DNA of 64,000 nucleotides. It comes from Dactylellina haptotyla. Lineage: Eukaryota > Ascomycota > Orbiliomycetes > Orbiliales > Orbiliaceae. The notes under the pieces were generated by a model. That model was not told the origin of the DNA. It saw only the letters and a program-made list of their open reading frames with translations, and did no database searches. This document shows, one piece after another, positions 1-14,483 of this stretch. The stretch is taken from contig CM062380.1 of assembly GCA_031310005.1 (NCBI GenBank), forward strand, positions 2,356,001-2,420,000. Direction: 5' to 3'. The position numbers were made by a program, and so were the translations under genes. Within the stretch, counting starts at the first letter, position 1. Every line of letters starts with the position of its first letter.

Positions 1-3000
1 AATTTATTAAATTTGTTATAAATTTTATTAATAATTACAATAAATAAATTTAATTATTTTATTTTTAAAGTTTATAACTAGATTATAATCTTCTAATTAA
101 TTATATTTTAAAATAAAATTATTATTAGTAAAGTTAAAAATATTAATAGTTTATTTTTAAAATATTTATTAATAATAAAAGTAATATTAATTTTATATTT
201 TATTATTTTTAGAAGGCTTTCTTTAAAAGTAATAATATTATATATAATATTTTTAAATTATATAAAAATTATATTTTTAATATATTTTTCTAAAATATAT
301 ATAATTTTTATTTTATTATTTACAAAAACTTGTATAAGATTTTATTAATAATATAAAATATTTAAAAATATTATTTTTAATTTAATTAAAAATTTTATCA
401 GATTTTTTTAATGAAGTTAAAATTAAATAATTTAATATATATTATTATCTAAAATTCTTTATTATTATCTAAAATTCTTTTAATTTAAAATATTATATTA
501 TTTAATATTATTGAATTTTATATTATTAGTAATATTTTTATTTTTTTATTCTTAAAAATTAAGTAGCATTCTTATTAAAATTAAAATATTTTATTAATAA
601 TTTTAAATATAGAGTTTTAAATCTTTTTATAATAAAATTATTATTTACAATTTAAATAATTTTTATAAATATATAGTTTTGAAGTTTTTTAATATATTAT
701 AAAAATAATATTAGTTTATTCTTATGTACAATTGATATAAATATAAAAATTTTATTATAAAATAATAATTGGAAAATTTTAATTTATAAAATTAATATTT
801 TTTTTTTTAGTTTTATAATGTTAATATTAAATATAATATTAAAAATATTAGAATTATTTATATATAATTAATATATTTTATAATCTTATGTTAGTTTAAT
901 TTCATAATAATAAAGTATTACAAAATAAATAATTTATTAATAAGATTAATAAAAATTTTTATTATTTTTTATATATTTATAATTAAAAACGATTACTTAA
1001 TTCGTATAATTTTAATATATAAATTTGATAAAATTTATATTAAAATATTTATATAATTAACATTAATATATTTTGTAAAATTTTATATATTAATTAATAA
1101 ATTAAAGCCAATTCCTATTATTATTAATATAAAATATTAAGTATTTATATTTTATAAATTTAATATTAAATAGGATAAATTAAAATATTAATTTTTTAAT
1201 ATTTAAATATAATATTTATTTTATAATTTTTATTAATTTTTCTAATATTTAATTTATATAATTATTATATATTTTTATTAAAAGATTGATTATTGGAGAT
1301 ATAATTTCTATAGTTTGATTTTATATAATTTTGAGTTATTTTTAGAGGTAAATTTTTAATTTATAATAATATAAAATTTTTAAGATTTATTATAAATAAA
1401 TCTCTTTTTAAATTTTATATTTTTATAAATTGTTTAAAATTTTAAATAAATTATAAATATATAATTTTTTAAAAAAATTTTTATTTAAAATAATATTTTT
1501 TATAGTGGGTTTAACCTTATTTTTTTATGAGTATTTCTAATTTTTTTCTTAAAAATATATATTTTAAATAAAATGATAAATAAAGTAGAAATTCAAATTC
1601 TTTTTAACACAATTAGAATTTAAAAATAATTAAATCAGTATTAAAAATATCTTTTTAATTAAATCAGTATTAAAATATCTTTTTATTAATTTAATAAAAT
1701 ATAACATTAATTAATGTTTTTTTAGGATTTTCCTCAAATTACTAATAATTATTTTATTTTTTTAATATATTATCATAACTTTCTTAATTTTTATAATTAT
1801 ATTATTTTTATAATATTTTTAATTAACTATTTTAATATTCTTTAAATATTAATTAATTAGATAATTTTATTTAATATATTTTTTTATTATATTAATAATA
1901 TATTAATTTATTAGATTTTAAATATAATTTTCTAATTATTAATTTCAATTTTAAATTTTTTTAATTTTATAAAAATAATTTAAAAATATTTTTTTAAAAT
2001 CCAATTATTTTTGTTTCGTTATTATTGGTTATTTGGCTTTTAATAATTATTTTAAAAAACATATAAAATATTATTTTAATTTTAAAATAATCAATTTTAA
2101 TTTATTAAAAAATAATTTCCTAAATTGTGGAATAATCGATTTTTTAACTATTATTATAAAATTTAAATTAATTATTTTGTTAATTTAAACAATTTTTTTG
2201 GGGATTGGGGAATTAATTATAATTATTATAATTTTAAAAAGTATTTGTTTTATATTTTTAAAAATAATTATTGTTGAATTTTATAATTAAATTTTTAATT
2301 ATATAATATTAAATTTTTGGATTATATATAATTATTTTAATAATTTTTGTTTTTATATAAATTTTAATTTTTTTAATATAATAGATTAATTATTTTATTA
2401 TATACCCAATTATAAAGATATAAGTATTAATGATTTGGAAATATTTTTAATAAATTTAATTTATTATAAATTTAAATAATATGAAGAGCTTTTAATCTTA
2501 TCTTAATATTTATAAAATTATTTAAATCCTTTAATAAAATATAAAATTATTTAAATCTTTAATAAAATATAAATAATTAATAAAAATTTAAATAATATAA
2601 TTATTATTAATTTTTTATTTTTTATTTTTTTATTTTTTTATATTATATAAAATAAAATTATAAATATAAAAAATAATTCCAATAAAATATAAAAAAAAAA
2701 ATTTTATTCTTATTATTTCTAAATTATTAATATTAAAAATAAAAATAATAATTTATTAAATAAATTATTAAATTTATTAAAGTTTAATATTTTTACTTTA
2801 TAATAAATAAAAATCAAAATAAATTAATAAAATTTATTAAAAAATTATTAAAATTATTAAAATATTTTTTATTATTATTATTAAGATTTTTATTAAAATT
2901 TTTTAAATTTTTAAAATTAAAAACTAATTTATAATAAAATCTATTCTTATTTAATATAAAATAAGAATAAATCTTATTTAATCCTTAATTAAATTTTAAA

Positions 3001-3507
3001 ATAATAGTATTATTTTTCCTTTAATTATTTTAAATATATTTTATATATCCTTATAAATTTTAATAACTATTTAAATTATAATAACCATTTTAAATTTTTT
3101 TAAATTTTTATAACTATTTTTAAATTTTATAAATATCTATTATTATTTAAAATAATAATTTCTATTAAATTATTAATAGCTTTATTAAATGTATATAATT
3201 TTTTTTATATTTATATAATAACATTAAAATAAATTTTATTATTAATAATTAAAATTTTATTTTTATTTTTAAACAAATTAACTTTAAAAATTAATAGGAA
3301 TAAAAATAATACTTCTTTTATTTTTTAAATATAAAAATATTTAATTAATTTTATAAAATTTAATTTTTAATTTATTTATTTAAATATTATATAAATAAAA
3401 TAATTATTTTTTCATTTATAATTTTATTTTTTAAGATTATAAAATTTTTTAAATTAAAAAATATTATTATATATATACTCTTTTTAACTAAAGGTAATCA
3501 ATTAAAG
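1..3507 (-). mobile_element. Ty3/gypsy internal region, 5' part, RIP-degraded (element A, runs off the left edge)
   Basis: This is AT-rich sequence without any open frame. It matches, in the same orientation, the segments at about 10,740-13,986 and 39,120-42,601, and it matches in reverse complement the first 3.5 kb of the plus-strand elements at 14,484 and 44,119. That places it as the leader and gag/N-terminal pol part of a minus-strand element whose 5' LTR is at 3508-4019. The RT part would lie left of the window. Protein identity cannot be read here; the assignment rests on its position relative to the LTR and on the other copies. Short direct tandem duplications occur at about 430-480 and 1630-1685. 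Confidence 0.7.
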
Positions 3508-4019
3508 TATTATATTTTATATATTATTTAATATAATAGTATAAATATATAATATTAAAATATATAAAAAAAAAATTTTATTTAAAATATTTAAATTTTT
3601 TAATAAGAAATATATATAAAATTATAAAATATTGAAAATAGTTTATTTAAAATATATAATAACAATAAAATAAAAATAATTAAATATATTAAATTATATT
3701 TAAATTAATTAATAAAAATAAAAACCATTTCATCAATCCTAATAATAATATTATATATATAATAAATTTTATATTTATTATAGTAGATCTATAACTTTAT
3801 ATTATAATTTTATAATTTTATATAAAATCCCTAAATTTATAAATTAAATTATATTATACTATAATATAAATATTGGAATAAGTAAATAGAATTCACAAAC
3901 AAACATACTAGAAATAATATATATCTATAAATACCAAATATGGCAGTAGAACTCAAAACAGTGCAGCACAAGGCAAAGTATAAGTATTTATACTGTCAAG
4001 ACTTGTGGTCTGTGACATA
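3508..4019 (-). repeat. LTR of element A (5' LTR, minus orientation)
   Basis: The LTR is about 512 bp. In its own orientation it begins TGTCACAGACCACAAGTC and ends as a mutated form of GAAGTGTAACA. The outer right end (about 3935-4019) keeps normal base composition, while the inner left end is fully C-to-T/G-to-A mutated. The right flank is tattt; the partner LTR is outside the window, so the target duplication cannot be tested. Confidence 0.85.
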
Positions 4020-4827
4020 TTTATTATAAAAAATTTTATATATAATATTAATCTATAGTATAATTTTTTATAAATAAAATTTAATATTTTAACAATCCAA
4101 ATTTTTTAATATTATATTATATATTATATTAAATTTTATTTTTTTAAAAAAATATTATAAAATAAAAAAAATTATAAATTTTTATATATTTATATAGATG
4201 CTACGTATAAGTTGGATATATTGTTTAAAAATATTCTATTTAGAAAATATTAAATTAAGTATATTTAAATATTCAATCACCAAATAATATTAAATAAGAT
4301 AATATAAAAATAATAATACCTACAATCCACAATTTTTTTAAATAAATAAATAATTTGAATAATAAAATTGTAATTTAATTAACTAATTATAATAATAATT
4401 ATATAATATAGTATAAAATTTTATTAAAATAATATAAAAATTATTATATAAATAAAAAAGGATAAGATAAATTATAAATATTATATACATATAATATGTA
4501 TAAAAAATAAATATATCAGCAAAAAAAATGTGTGGTTTAGCGGGCCTCCGAGGCCCATTAGGCCCGGGAAGTTAAGTAACCTCAGGAAGCCTAGCTAAAT
4601 TATATTATAATATATTTTTAATAGGTTTTGAAAAATTTTTAATGTTTAATAATTAATATTATTAAATAGTTAAAAAAAATTCTTATATAATAATAATTTT
4701 TAAATTTTTAAAAATATATAATATTTTATAAATTATATTATAGTATAATCTTATTAAATTTTAAAAAACTTTTAATATTTAATAAATTATATTATTTTAT
4801 AATTTAAAATAATTTTTATTATAAAAT
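4020..4827. other. AT-rich spacer with a GC-rich palindromic island at about 4515-4600
   Basis: No gene is present. The stretch is AT-rich except for about 85 bp that start with atcagcaaaaaaaatgtg and contain a perfect hairpin, GGGCCTCCGAGGCCC, at about 4543-4557. TTTAGC and GCTAAA flank the island as an inverted pair. The first bases resemble the end of the second repeat family at 22,932 (acatcagcaaaaaatttg), so this is probably an edge of another degraded transposon that escaped RIP. I do not recognise it as a known RNA gene. Confidence 0.45.
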
Positions 4828-4994
4828 TGTAGAAGCTTCAGCTATAGCAGTATCACTGATCATATGTAGGTATGAGCCTGTAAGGTTGATGTTCGATGAT
4901 CTAGAACTACAACACATCGAGTCCGCTCTGTAGATACACATACAGAGCGGTACGGGCGAACCCGGCCTGTACGGCCTGACACGTAATCCTTACA
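4828..4994. mobile_element. 167-bp TG...CA element (solo LTR or mini-LTR type), nearly un-RIPed
   Basis: A block of normal base composition sits inside very AT-rich sequence. It begins TGTAGAAGCTTCAGC and ends ATCCTTACA, so it has TG...CA termini with a 4-bp inverted TGTA/TACA. It is flanked on both sides by the 5-mer AAAAT (4823-4827 and 4995-4999), consistent with a 5-bp target duplication, although such a match is fairly likely by chance in this composition. Inside is a perfect 9-bp stem, CCGCTCTGT/ACAGAGCGG (4923-4931 and 4942-4950). A RIP-mutated relative lies at 28611-28769. It has no coding capacity. A short solo LTR or a TRIM/SMART-like element fits best; a non-LTR origin cannot be excluded. 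Confidence 0.6.
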
Positions 4995-6115
4995 AAAATA
5001 AATTTATTAAATTTATAGAAATTAAAAATATCTTAAAAATACTATTAATATTAAATATTAAATAATAAAAAATAAATATAAAATAATAATAAATATATAA
5101 TATATAATAATTAGAATTAGAATTATATTATTATTATTAAATTATATATTATTATATTATATAATATTAAAATATAAATAAATATTAAATAATAGATATT
5201 TATTATATATACTTATTATTTAAAAAATTTTTAAATTTTATTTTTTCGTTATTTTTTATTAATATAATATTTTATAATAATGTTATAATTAATTAAATGT
5301 TAAAAAATATTTTAATATAAAATTTTATTAAACTTAGTAATATTATAATTAATTTTTAAAATAATAATTTTTAATATTTATAAATATAATATTAAAATTT
5401 ATATATATTAATAAATTTTAAATTAAATAATAAATATTAAGAGTTTTACTTACTTTTTAAATAAATAGATTATATATCTATTTTTAAAATTTTAATTTTA
5501 TTTCATATTTTAAAAACTATCTAAAGGTAATAAATAAATTATATTAATATTTTAATATTAAATTTATTAATTAATATAAAATTCTTTATCCCTTATTTTT
5601 AAAATATATTAATAATTATAAATTACAGTATTAATAATAATAAAATAAATAAATAAATTTTAAAAATTAATCAACAAATATTTAATATCTTATAAAAAAC
5701 TTTTATTTATTTTTAAATTTTTTTAATATAAATTAAAAATTTTAATTTTATAAAATTAATAAATTATTTAATATATATATACAAAATTTAATATTAAGAA
5801 ATTTTAATTATATATATTTTATATTATATATTTTATAATATCTATTATATAAGTTTAAAAAGTTTTCAATTTAATAATATAATTTAAAATATATATATAA
5901 TTAATATTTTAAATTTTTAAAAAAATAATTAAATTTTATATACTATATAAAATATAATATTGTTTAAATGGGTAAAATCTATTAACAAATAATAGAAATA
6001 TATTTTTATATTTTTTTTAATAATTCATATTTTATTATTAAATTATTATATAAATATATTTTTTTTTAATTAATTATAGCAATTATACTTTAAAATTAAT
6101 AAAATATTATTAATT
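4995..6115. other. AT-rich degraded sequence, nothing identifiable
   Basis: No open frame, no RNA gene and no recognisable LTR is visible. The composition and lack of CpG fit an old RIP-mutated repeat. It ends at the LTR that starts at 6116. Confidence 0.5.
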
Positions 6116-6655
6116 TGTTACACTTCGTACACTACCTAATATAACAGTATAAATATGCAATACTAAGATATATAAAACTTTCTTTTTATTTAAGATATTT
6201 AAATCTCTCAATAAAAAGTATATATAGAATTATAAAATATTAAAAATAGTTTATTTAAAATGTATAATAATAATAAAATAAAAATAATTAGATATACTAA
6301 ATTATATTTAAGTTAATTGATAAAAATAGAAATATTTTATCAATCCTAACAATAATATTATATATATAAAAAGGTCCTATAATTATTATAATAAATTTAT
6401 AATTTTATATTATAGTTTTATAACTTTATAGTAAAAATTTAAAAATTTATAGTAAAAAATTAAAATTTATAAATTAAAAATTTATAAATTAAATTATATT
6501 ATAATATAAATATTGAGATAGGTAAGTAATATAAATAAATATATTAAAAATAATATATATTTATAAATATAAAATATAATAATAAAAATTAAAATAATAT
6601 AATATAAAATAAAATATAAATATTTATATTACTATTAAGATTTATAATTATAATA
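6116..6655 (-). repeat. LTR of element B (3' LTR, minus orientation)
   Basis: The plus strand begins TGTTACACTTCGTAC with about 60 well-preserved bases, then becomes AT-rich. The inner right end is a mutated form of GACTCGTGGTCTGTGACA. The left flank is taatt. The preserved edge faces the outside of the element. Confidence 0.85.
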
Positions 6656-9600
6656 TTTTTTTTTTTTAGAATAAGTTTTTATATAGATAATTTTTTATAA
6701 AGTTTAAAATTTTATATAAATAATAATAATTAAATATAAAATAATAATATATTATTATTTTTATATAGAATTTAATCTTATATATATAGTTTTATATTAG
6801 AGTTAAATCTATATAATTAATAATCTATATTATAATATAAGATTTATTTTTAAATAAATATTTATATAATTTATATATATATAAAAAATATAATAATTAA
6901 ATTAAAATAGTAAAATAAAACTTAAACTATAAAATATTTATAAATATAATTAATATATTTTAAAATTATTAATATTTATAGATTATTATATAAAATTATT
7001 AATTAAATGTTATTAAAAGTAAACTCGTTAAATTTAAAAAAAGTAAAAATTTAAATAATTAAAAAAAGTAAAATTTAAAGTTAAATATAAGTTTTATTAA
7101 AAAAAATAATTTTATTAAATATAATTTATAAAAAAATAAATATATTATTTATTTTTATTTAAATTGTTTTTATAAATTTTTAATAATGAGTATGGTTTTA
7201 ATTTTTTAAATAAATTTTTTAATAAATTTTTTTTTAGTAAATTATATTAGTTAAAAATTTAATAGTAAATAATAAGAATTTAAAAAATAAAAAAGAGATT
7301 ATTAAATTATTAGCTAAGGTATTATAGTTGTAGGTAAAATAATATAATTAAAAAGAAGGTTAAGGTATTGGATAATAAATTTAATTTAGTGTTAAAAAAA
7401 AAAAAATTATTAAAAAGTAGGAATTTTTAAATATTTAAAATTTAAATTTAAAATTATTATTAAATAATATTAATTTTAATAATTTTTAAATAATAATATT
7501 TTCTTTAAATAAAAAATTAAATAGATATAAGATATTTATTTTTTCAAGTTTATTTTTATATTTTCTAAATTAAATTTTTCATATATATTAAAACTAATTT
7601 TGGAATATTCTAAATTAATTTATATATATATATAAATATACTAAGTATTTAATAATAAAATTTTAATTCTTTATTTTTTTAATATATTTTATTGTAAATA
7701 TTAAATTTTATTATTTAGTTTTTAATTAATTTAAATTATGCTTTAATTAAAATAATTTATTTATTTTAATTTTAAATTTTAGGGTAAAAAATAGTATAAT
7801 ATATTATAAAAATTATAAATAAAATTTGAAAAATAATTAATAAATTTATATACATTTAATAAAAGATATTATATATTTATGGATTTATTAATATAATTTA
7901 TTTAATTATTCTTTAAATTTTTATTGATTTTTTAAATTTTTTTAAGATTTTTAATTGAGATTTTAAAATATTTTTTAAAAATATTTTTAAATAAATTTAA
8001 ATATAATGTTTTTTGGTTGTTATAAATTATTTATAGTTTATAAGGTGACAATTATTTAATTAGGTATTTGTTATTATATTAAATTTTTTAAATATTTTTT
8101 AATATTATATTTTATATAATTTTAAATTTTAAATTCTTATTTTAAAATTTTTTTTAGTTTTAATAATACAAATTTAAAAATAAAATATAGAATATATAAT
8201 ATATTCTAATTAATTTAAAGATTTTAAATTTATAATATTTTTATATTTTTAATAATTTTAAAAATCCATATTTCTAATAATTTAGTTTTTTATTAGATTA
8301 TTTTTTTATTAAATATATTTAATAAATAAGTATATTTTATTTTTTTTAAAAAATATTTTTATATAATATATTATAAAATATAATATTTATTTTATTATAA
8401 ATTATAAATTTTTAAAATTCTCATAAAATTTCTTTATATTTTTATATATTTATTTGTTTTGATACAAATTTTTAAAAATCAAAATAATAAAATTATAATT
8501 AGGTTCTATTTTTAAATATTTTATATAATATATATTTAATAATTAAATATTTAAATATATTATATATAAATTTAAAATTTAATAATAATTTAATTTAATT
8601 ATTTTATATAATATTTAAAAAATTATATAGTTATACTTTAATAATTTAAATCATTTATTTAATAATTCTATTTATTAATATATATCTTTTAATAATAATG
8701 TTTAATTTAATATTAATTTAATTTTTGATTGAATTCTAAAATTTACTAAAAAATAAAATATTTTTATTATAAATATATTTTATTTACATTAATTAAAATC
8801 TATTAATTATAAATTTATTTTAATTTTTTATTCCTATTTAGAATTCTATAATTTTAAAAGAAGATTTTAATTAATTTATACATTAAAATTAAAATTTTAT
8901 TATATATTATATTTATGAATAAATATCTAAATAAAGGTAATTCTTAAATAAAATTATAAAAATAATTTAAAAAATAAAAATATATTATAAAAATATAATT
9001 TTCCATAAGATTTATATTAATTAAATTTATTTTAATAGTATATATTATATATTTTAATATATTATTTTATATATTATTTTATTTAAAGTTAAAAATAGTT
9101 TTTAATTATAAAATTTTAAATTTATTTAATTTTTAAATATTTATGAGATAGTATATTATAATATTATTAAATTAATTATTATTATATTTTTTAATTAAAA
9201 TATAAAATATATTTTAAAATAAAATAAATCTTTCTTCTATTATAAAGTAATTAAAAGTTAAAAGTATTCAAATTTTTAAAAAATTTATTTAATAATAAAA
9301 TATTTTTAATAACTTTTCTTAAAATCTTTACAAACTAATTTTCTAATATATAAATTATTAAATTAAAAACTTTATTAATTAAAATTATTATATATTATTT
9401 TCTCTAAGAATTACTTTTTATTAGATTAAATTCTAATTATTAAATTAAATTATTGATTAATAATATTAATTTTAAAATTTTCCTTTCCTTTACAATATAT
9501 AATTTTTATATTATATTAGTTGATAAATTTTATTAATAAATTTATTATTTATTAAAATTTTTAAAAATAAGAAATAAATAAGATTTTATAATTTAAATAT

Positions 9601-12600
9601 ATTATAAAAAAATTTATTTAAAAATAAGATTTTTATAATTTAAATATATTATAAAAATTTTATTTAAAAATATATTTTATATTTTATAAATTTAGATGAT
9701 AGTTATTAATTCTTTATTATAAATAAAATATTATAATTTAATAATATTAAATTTATAAAATAGATAAGCAATAGGATGCCATTTTTAATTTAATTATAAT
9801 TAATATAAATAAGTTTTTAATACAGTATTAAAAATATTTATTTTAATTTTAATAAATAGATTAAAATTAGTATATAATTTAAAAATAAAAATTAAAAGAA
9901 TTTTTTTAAATATATTTATTTAGTATTTTAAAAATAATAATAATATATTATTAATATTTTAGGATTTTTATTATAAATTAATATATTATTAAAATAAATA
10001 ATATATATTTTATTAATATAATTTTTAATATATAATTTATAAAAATTTGAAAAATACTAAAGCATTAATTAATCCTATAAATATGATTAGATATTTAAAT
10101 AAAATAATTTATAATAACATCTAAAGGCTATTTTCTAAATATCCTTTAAAATAATTTATAAATTATAATAGGTAATAATATTAAATTTAATAAAATAAAT
10201 AATTCTAATTAACTAATTTAAAATTTATTAATTTAAAATAAGCTATTATAATTTTAATTATAATTGTATTGAGATTCAAGTTTTAATAATCAATATAAAT
10301 TTATAATTTTATTTTTTAAAAATAAAAAAATAAAATATTTAATAAAAAATTTTAAAAAGCAAATATATTTTTTATAAATTTTTTTAATATATTTTTAAAT
10401 ATTTTAAATTTAATATAAATATAAATAGGTAGAAATTTGGGTATAATATTTTTGTAATAGTATTTTATAAATAAATTTATTAAATAATAATAATATATTT
10501 TTATTTTTAATTTTTAAAATATTTAAATTTATTTAAGAATCTATTTTAAAATTTTAAAAATAAAATATTTTAATAATTTTTTTAATAATTAAATAATATT
10601 TTAGCCTTAAACTATATTTGTTTAAGTGTTAAATTTATTACAAAAGTAATAATAGATTTCTTTATCAAATAAATGTTTTATAAATTGTAGATAAAATTTT
10701 TAAATTATTTATAAATAATTTATTAAATTTAGTGTAAATTTATTAACAATTATAATAAATAAATTTGATTATTTTATTTTAAAGTTTATAATTAAGTTAT
10801 GGTCTTTAACCAATTATATTTTAAAATAAAATTATTATTAATAAATTAAAAATATTAATAATTTATTTTTCAAAATATTTATTAATAATATAATATTGGT
10901 TTTATATTTAACTATTTTTAAAAGGCTTCCTTTAAAAACAATAATATTATAAATAATATTTTTAAATTATATTAAAAATAATATTTTTAATATTTTTTAA
11001 AATATATATAATTTTTATTTTGTTATTTGTAAAGTTAAGATAATATTTTTATTTATTATACAAAATATTTAAAATATTATTTTTAATTTAATTAAAAATT
11101 ATTTTTTCTTGATAAAATTAAAACTAAATAATTTAATATATATTACTATTTTAAAGCTTTTTAATTTAAAATATTATTTTATTTTATTTTATTTATTTCT
11201 TTATAATATATAATATCTTTTATAATTTTTTATTTTTTATTATCTTCTAAGGATTTAAAAATTTAACTATTTTATTATCTATATTTTAAATAATTTTTTA
11301 ATTATTAATTTTCAATAAATATTATAGTTAAATATTATTTAATTATTTATTTATTATAAAATTTAATATCGCTTTTTTTTTTATTTTTTTCTATAATTAA
11401 AATATTTCTAAAAATATACCTAAATAGATTATTTAAGTTAAATTTATAAATATTATTTTATAAATAGATTTTATATTATATTTAATGATTTATATAAATA
11501 ATTTATTTTAAATATACCATTTATATATGATAAGATATCCATAATAGGTAATATATTAAAATATCTATCCACATATTATATATTTTTTAATATTATAAAA
11601 GATTTTTTAAATAATTATTAATTTTAGATTTTTTTTTTTTTTTTTTTATTATTTAGTAATTTTTATAGTTTTTATTAATTATAATTTTTATTTAGCTTAT
11701 TACCAAATAAATTATATATTAATATAGTTTATAAGGGCTTCTTCTAAATTATTATATTAAATAAAACCTTCTCCTAATATTTTATCTATATAAATTATAT
11801 ACATTCCATATAAATTATAAATTATAACTTCCATATAAATAATATTAATAAATTTAATATTTTATCATATATTTTTTATTATTTCAATAAATAAATTTTA
11901 TATTTAAAAATTCTATTTATTTTTTTTGTTTTAAATTAATTATATTTATTTATTAGATAAGGTTTTTTCTTTATTTAAATTTTTATTTAAATTTTTTATT
12001 TTTTTATATATTAAATAATTTAAAAATGTTAATTTTTAAATGAACTTAAATTATAATTATAAATTAATTTATAAATTTATTATAAATATATTTTATTTTA
12101 AATTTTAAAATTATTATAAAATTTTAAATATATTATAAATAGGTAATTTTTTTTAACAAAATATTCTTATTTAAAATAGTATTTTTTATAATAAAATTAA
12201 TATTTAAATTTAATTTTATTTTTCTATTTTAAAAATATTTAATTAATTTCAAATTTTAATAATATTTATTCTTTTAATAAAATAATATTTTAAGTGTATT
12301 AAAAATAATTAAAATTTATATAATAGTTAGATTTATATTAATAAAATTATTTTAATTAATATAATGAAATGTGATTTAATATTTTATTTTTTTAAAATCT
12401 TTATTAAATTATTAATATTTATCTTCTTCTTTTTATATATTTTTTATAATTTTCTAAAATATATTGTTTTTATAGTGTTTTTAATTGATTATTCAAACAT
12501 TTTTTAAATATTAATTAATTAAATAATTTTATTTAATATATTTTTTCTAATTATATTGGTAATATACTATTTTATTAGATTTTAAAAGATAATTTTTTAA

Positions 12601-13986
12601 TTATTAATTTCAATTTTAAATTTTAATTCTATAAAAAATAGTTTAAATATATTTTTAAAATCTAATTATTTTCATTTTATTATTATTAATTATTTAGCCT
12701 TTAATAATTATTTTAAAGAATATATAAAATTATTTTAATTTTAAAATAATTAATTTTAATTAATCAAAAAATAATTTTTAAGATTATAAGATAATTAATT
12801 TTTTTAATTATTATTATAAGATTTAAATTAATTATTTCATTAATTTAAATAATTTTTTAAAAATTAAAGTTGATTATAATTATTATAAATTTATAAAATA
12901 TTTATTTTATATTTATAAAAATAATTATTATCAAATTTTATAATCAAATTTTTAATTATATAATATTAAATTTTTAAATTGTATATAATTATTTTAATAA
13001 TTTTTATTTTTATATAAATTTTAATTTTTTTAATATAATAAATTAATTATTTTACTATATATCTAATTATAAAAATATAAATATCAATAATTTAGAAATA
13101 TTTTTAATAAATTTAATTTAAAATTTTAAATAATATAAAGAACTTCTTTAATTTTATTTTAATATTTATAAAATTATTTAAATTTTTAATAAAATATAAA
13201 TAATTAATAAAAATTTGGATAATATAATTATTATTAATTTTTTTTTTTATTTTTTATTTTTTTATATTATATAAAATAAAAATTATAAATATAAAAATAA
13301 TTTTAATAAAAAATAAAAAAATTAAATTTTATTTTTATTATTTTAAAATTATTAATATTAAAAATAAAAATAATATAACTTACTAAATAAATTTATTAAA
13401 TTTATTAAAATCTAATACTTTCATTTTTATATAAAATTATAAATTTAAATAGGTTAATAAAATTTATTAAAAATTATTAAAATTATTAAAATATTTTTAT
13501 TATTATTATTAAAATTTTATCCAATTTTTAAATTTTTAAAATTAAAAATAATTTATTTAATTTTTAATTAAATCCTAAAATAATTAATATAGTTTTTTTA
13601 ATTATATTAAATATGTTTTATATATTTTTATAAATTTTAATAATTATTTAAATTATAATAATCATTTTTTAAATTCTTTTAAAATTTTTATAATTATTTT
13701 TAAATTTTATAAATATTTATTATTATTTAAAATAATAATTTTAACTAAATTATTAATAATTTTATTAAATATATAAAAATTTTCTTTTTATATTTATATA
13801 ATAATATTAAAATAGATTTTATTATTAATAATTAAAATTTTATCTTTATTTTTAAATAAATTAATTTTAAAAATTAATAAAAATAAAAATAATTTTTATT
13901 TTTTTTTATTTTTATAAATATAAAAATATTTAATTAATTTTATAAAATTTAATTTTTAATTTATTCATTTAAATATTATATAAATA
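6656..13986 (-). mobile_element. Ty3/gypsy internal region of element B, RIP-degraded, right LTR missing
   Basis: The internal region of the same family runs on the minus strand. On the minus strand the reverse transcriptase box reads Y-F-N-N-I at 9982-9996, where the family norm is YxDDI; both Asp codons have become AAT. The sequence stops about 111 bp before its 5' LTR would start, judged against element A, and the LTR of element 1 follows directly. With element 1 it forms a head-to-head inverted repeat with arms of about 7.5-8 kb. There are many stops in all frames. Confidence 0.75.
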
Positions 13987-14483
13987 TGTCACAGACCATG
14001 AGTCTTGATAGTACAAAATACCTGTACCTTATTTTATACTACACTATTCTAAATTCTATTGCTATACTTTATATTTATAAATATATATTACTTCTAGTAT
14101 ATTTATTTATAAATTTTATTTATTTATTCCAATATTTATATTACAATATAATATAATTTAATTTATAAATTTAAGAATTTTATATAGAGTTATAGCATAA
14201 AATTATAAATCTATTATAATAAATATAAAACTTTTTATATATATAATATTATTATTAAAATTGATAAAATAATTTCTATCTTCATTAATTAACTTAAATA
14301 TAATTTAATATATTTAGTTATCTTTATTCTATTATTATTATATATTTTAAATAAACTATCTTTAATATTTTATAATTTTATATATACTTTTATTAAGAGA
14401 CTTAAATATTTTAAATAAATTTTTTTATATATTTAATATTATATATTTATATTGTTATATTAAATAATATATAAAATATAATA
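13987..14483 (+). repeat. 5' LTR of element 1
   Basis: It begins TGTCACAGACCATGAGTCTT with about 80 preserved bases at the outer left edge. The inner end is a mutated TGTTACATTGGG...GTAACA. The left flank is aaata. Confidence 0.85.

Noticed and set aside
4923-4950. Hairpin considered as a tRNA or rho-type terminator
   Set aside because: No tRNA cloverleaf or conserved T-loop is present, and the hairpin lies inside a TG...CA repeat unit, so it belongs to the mobile element.
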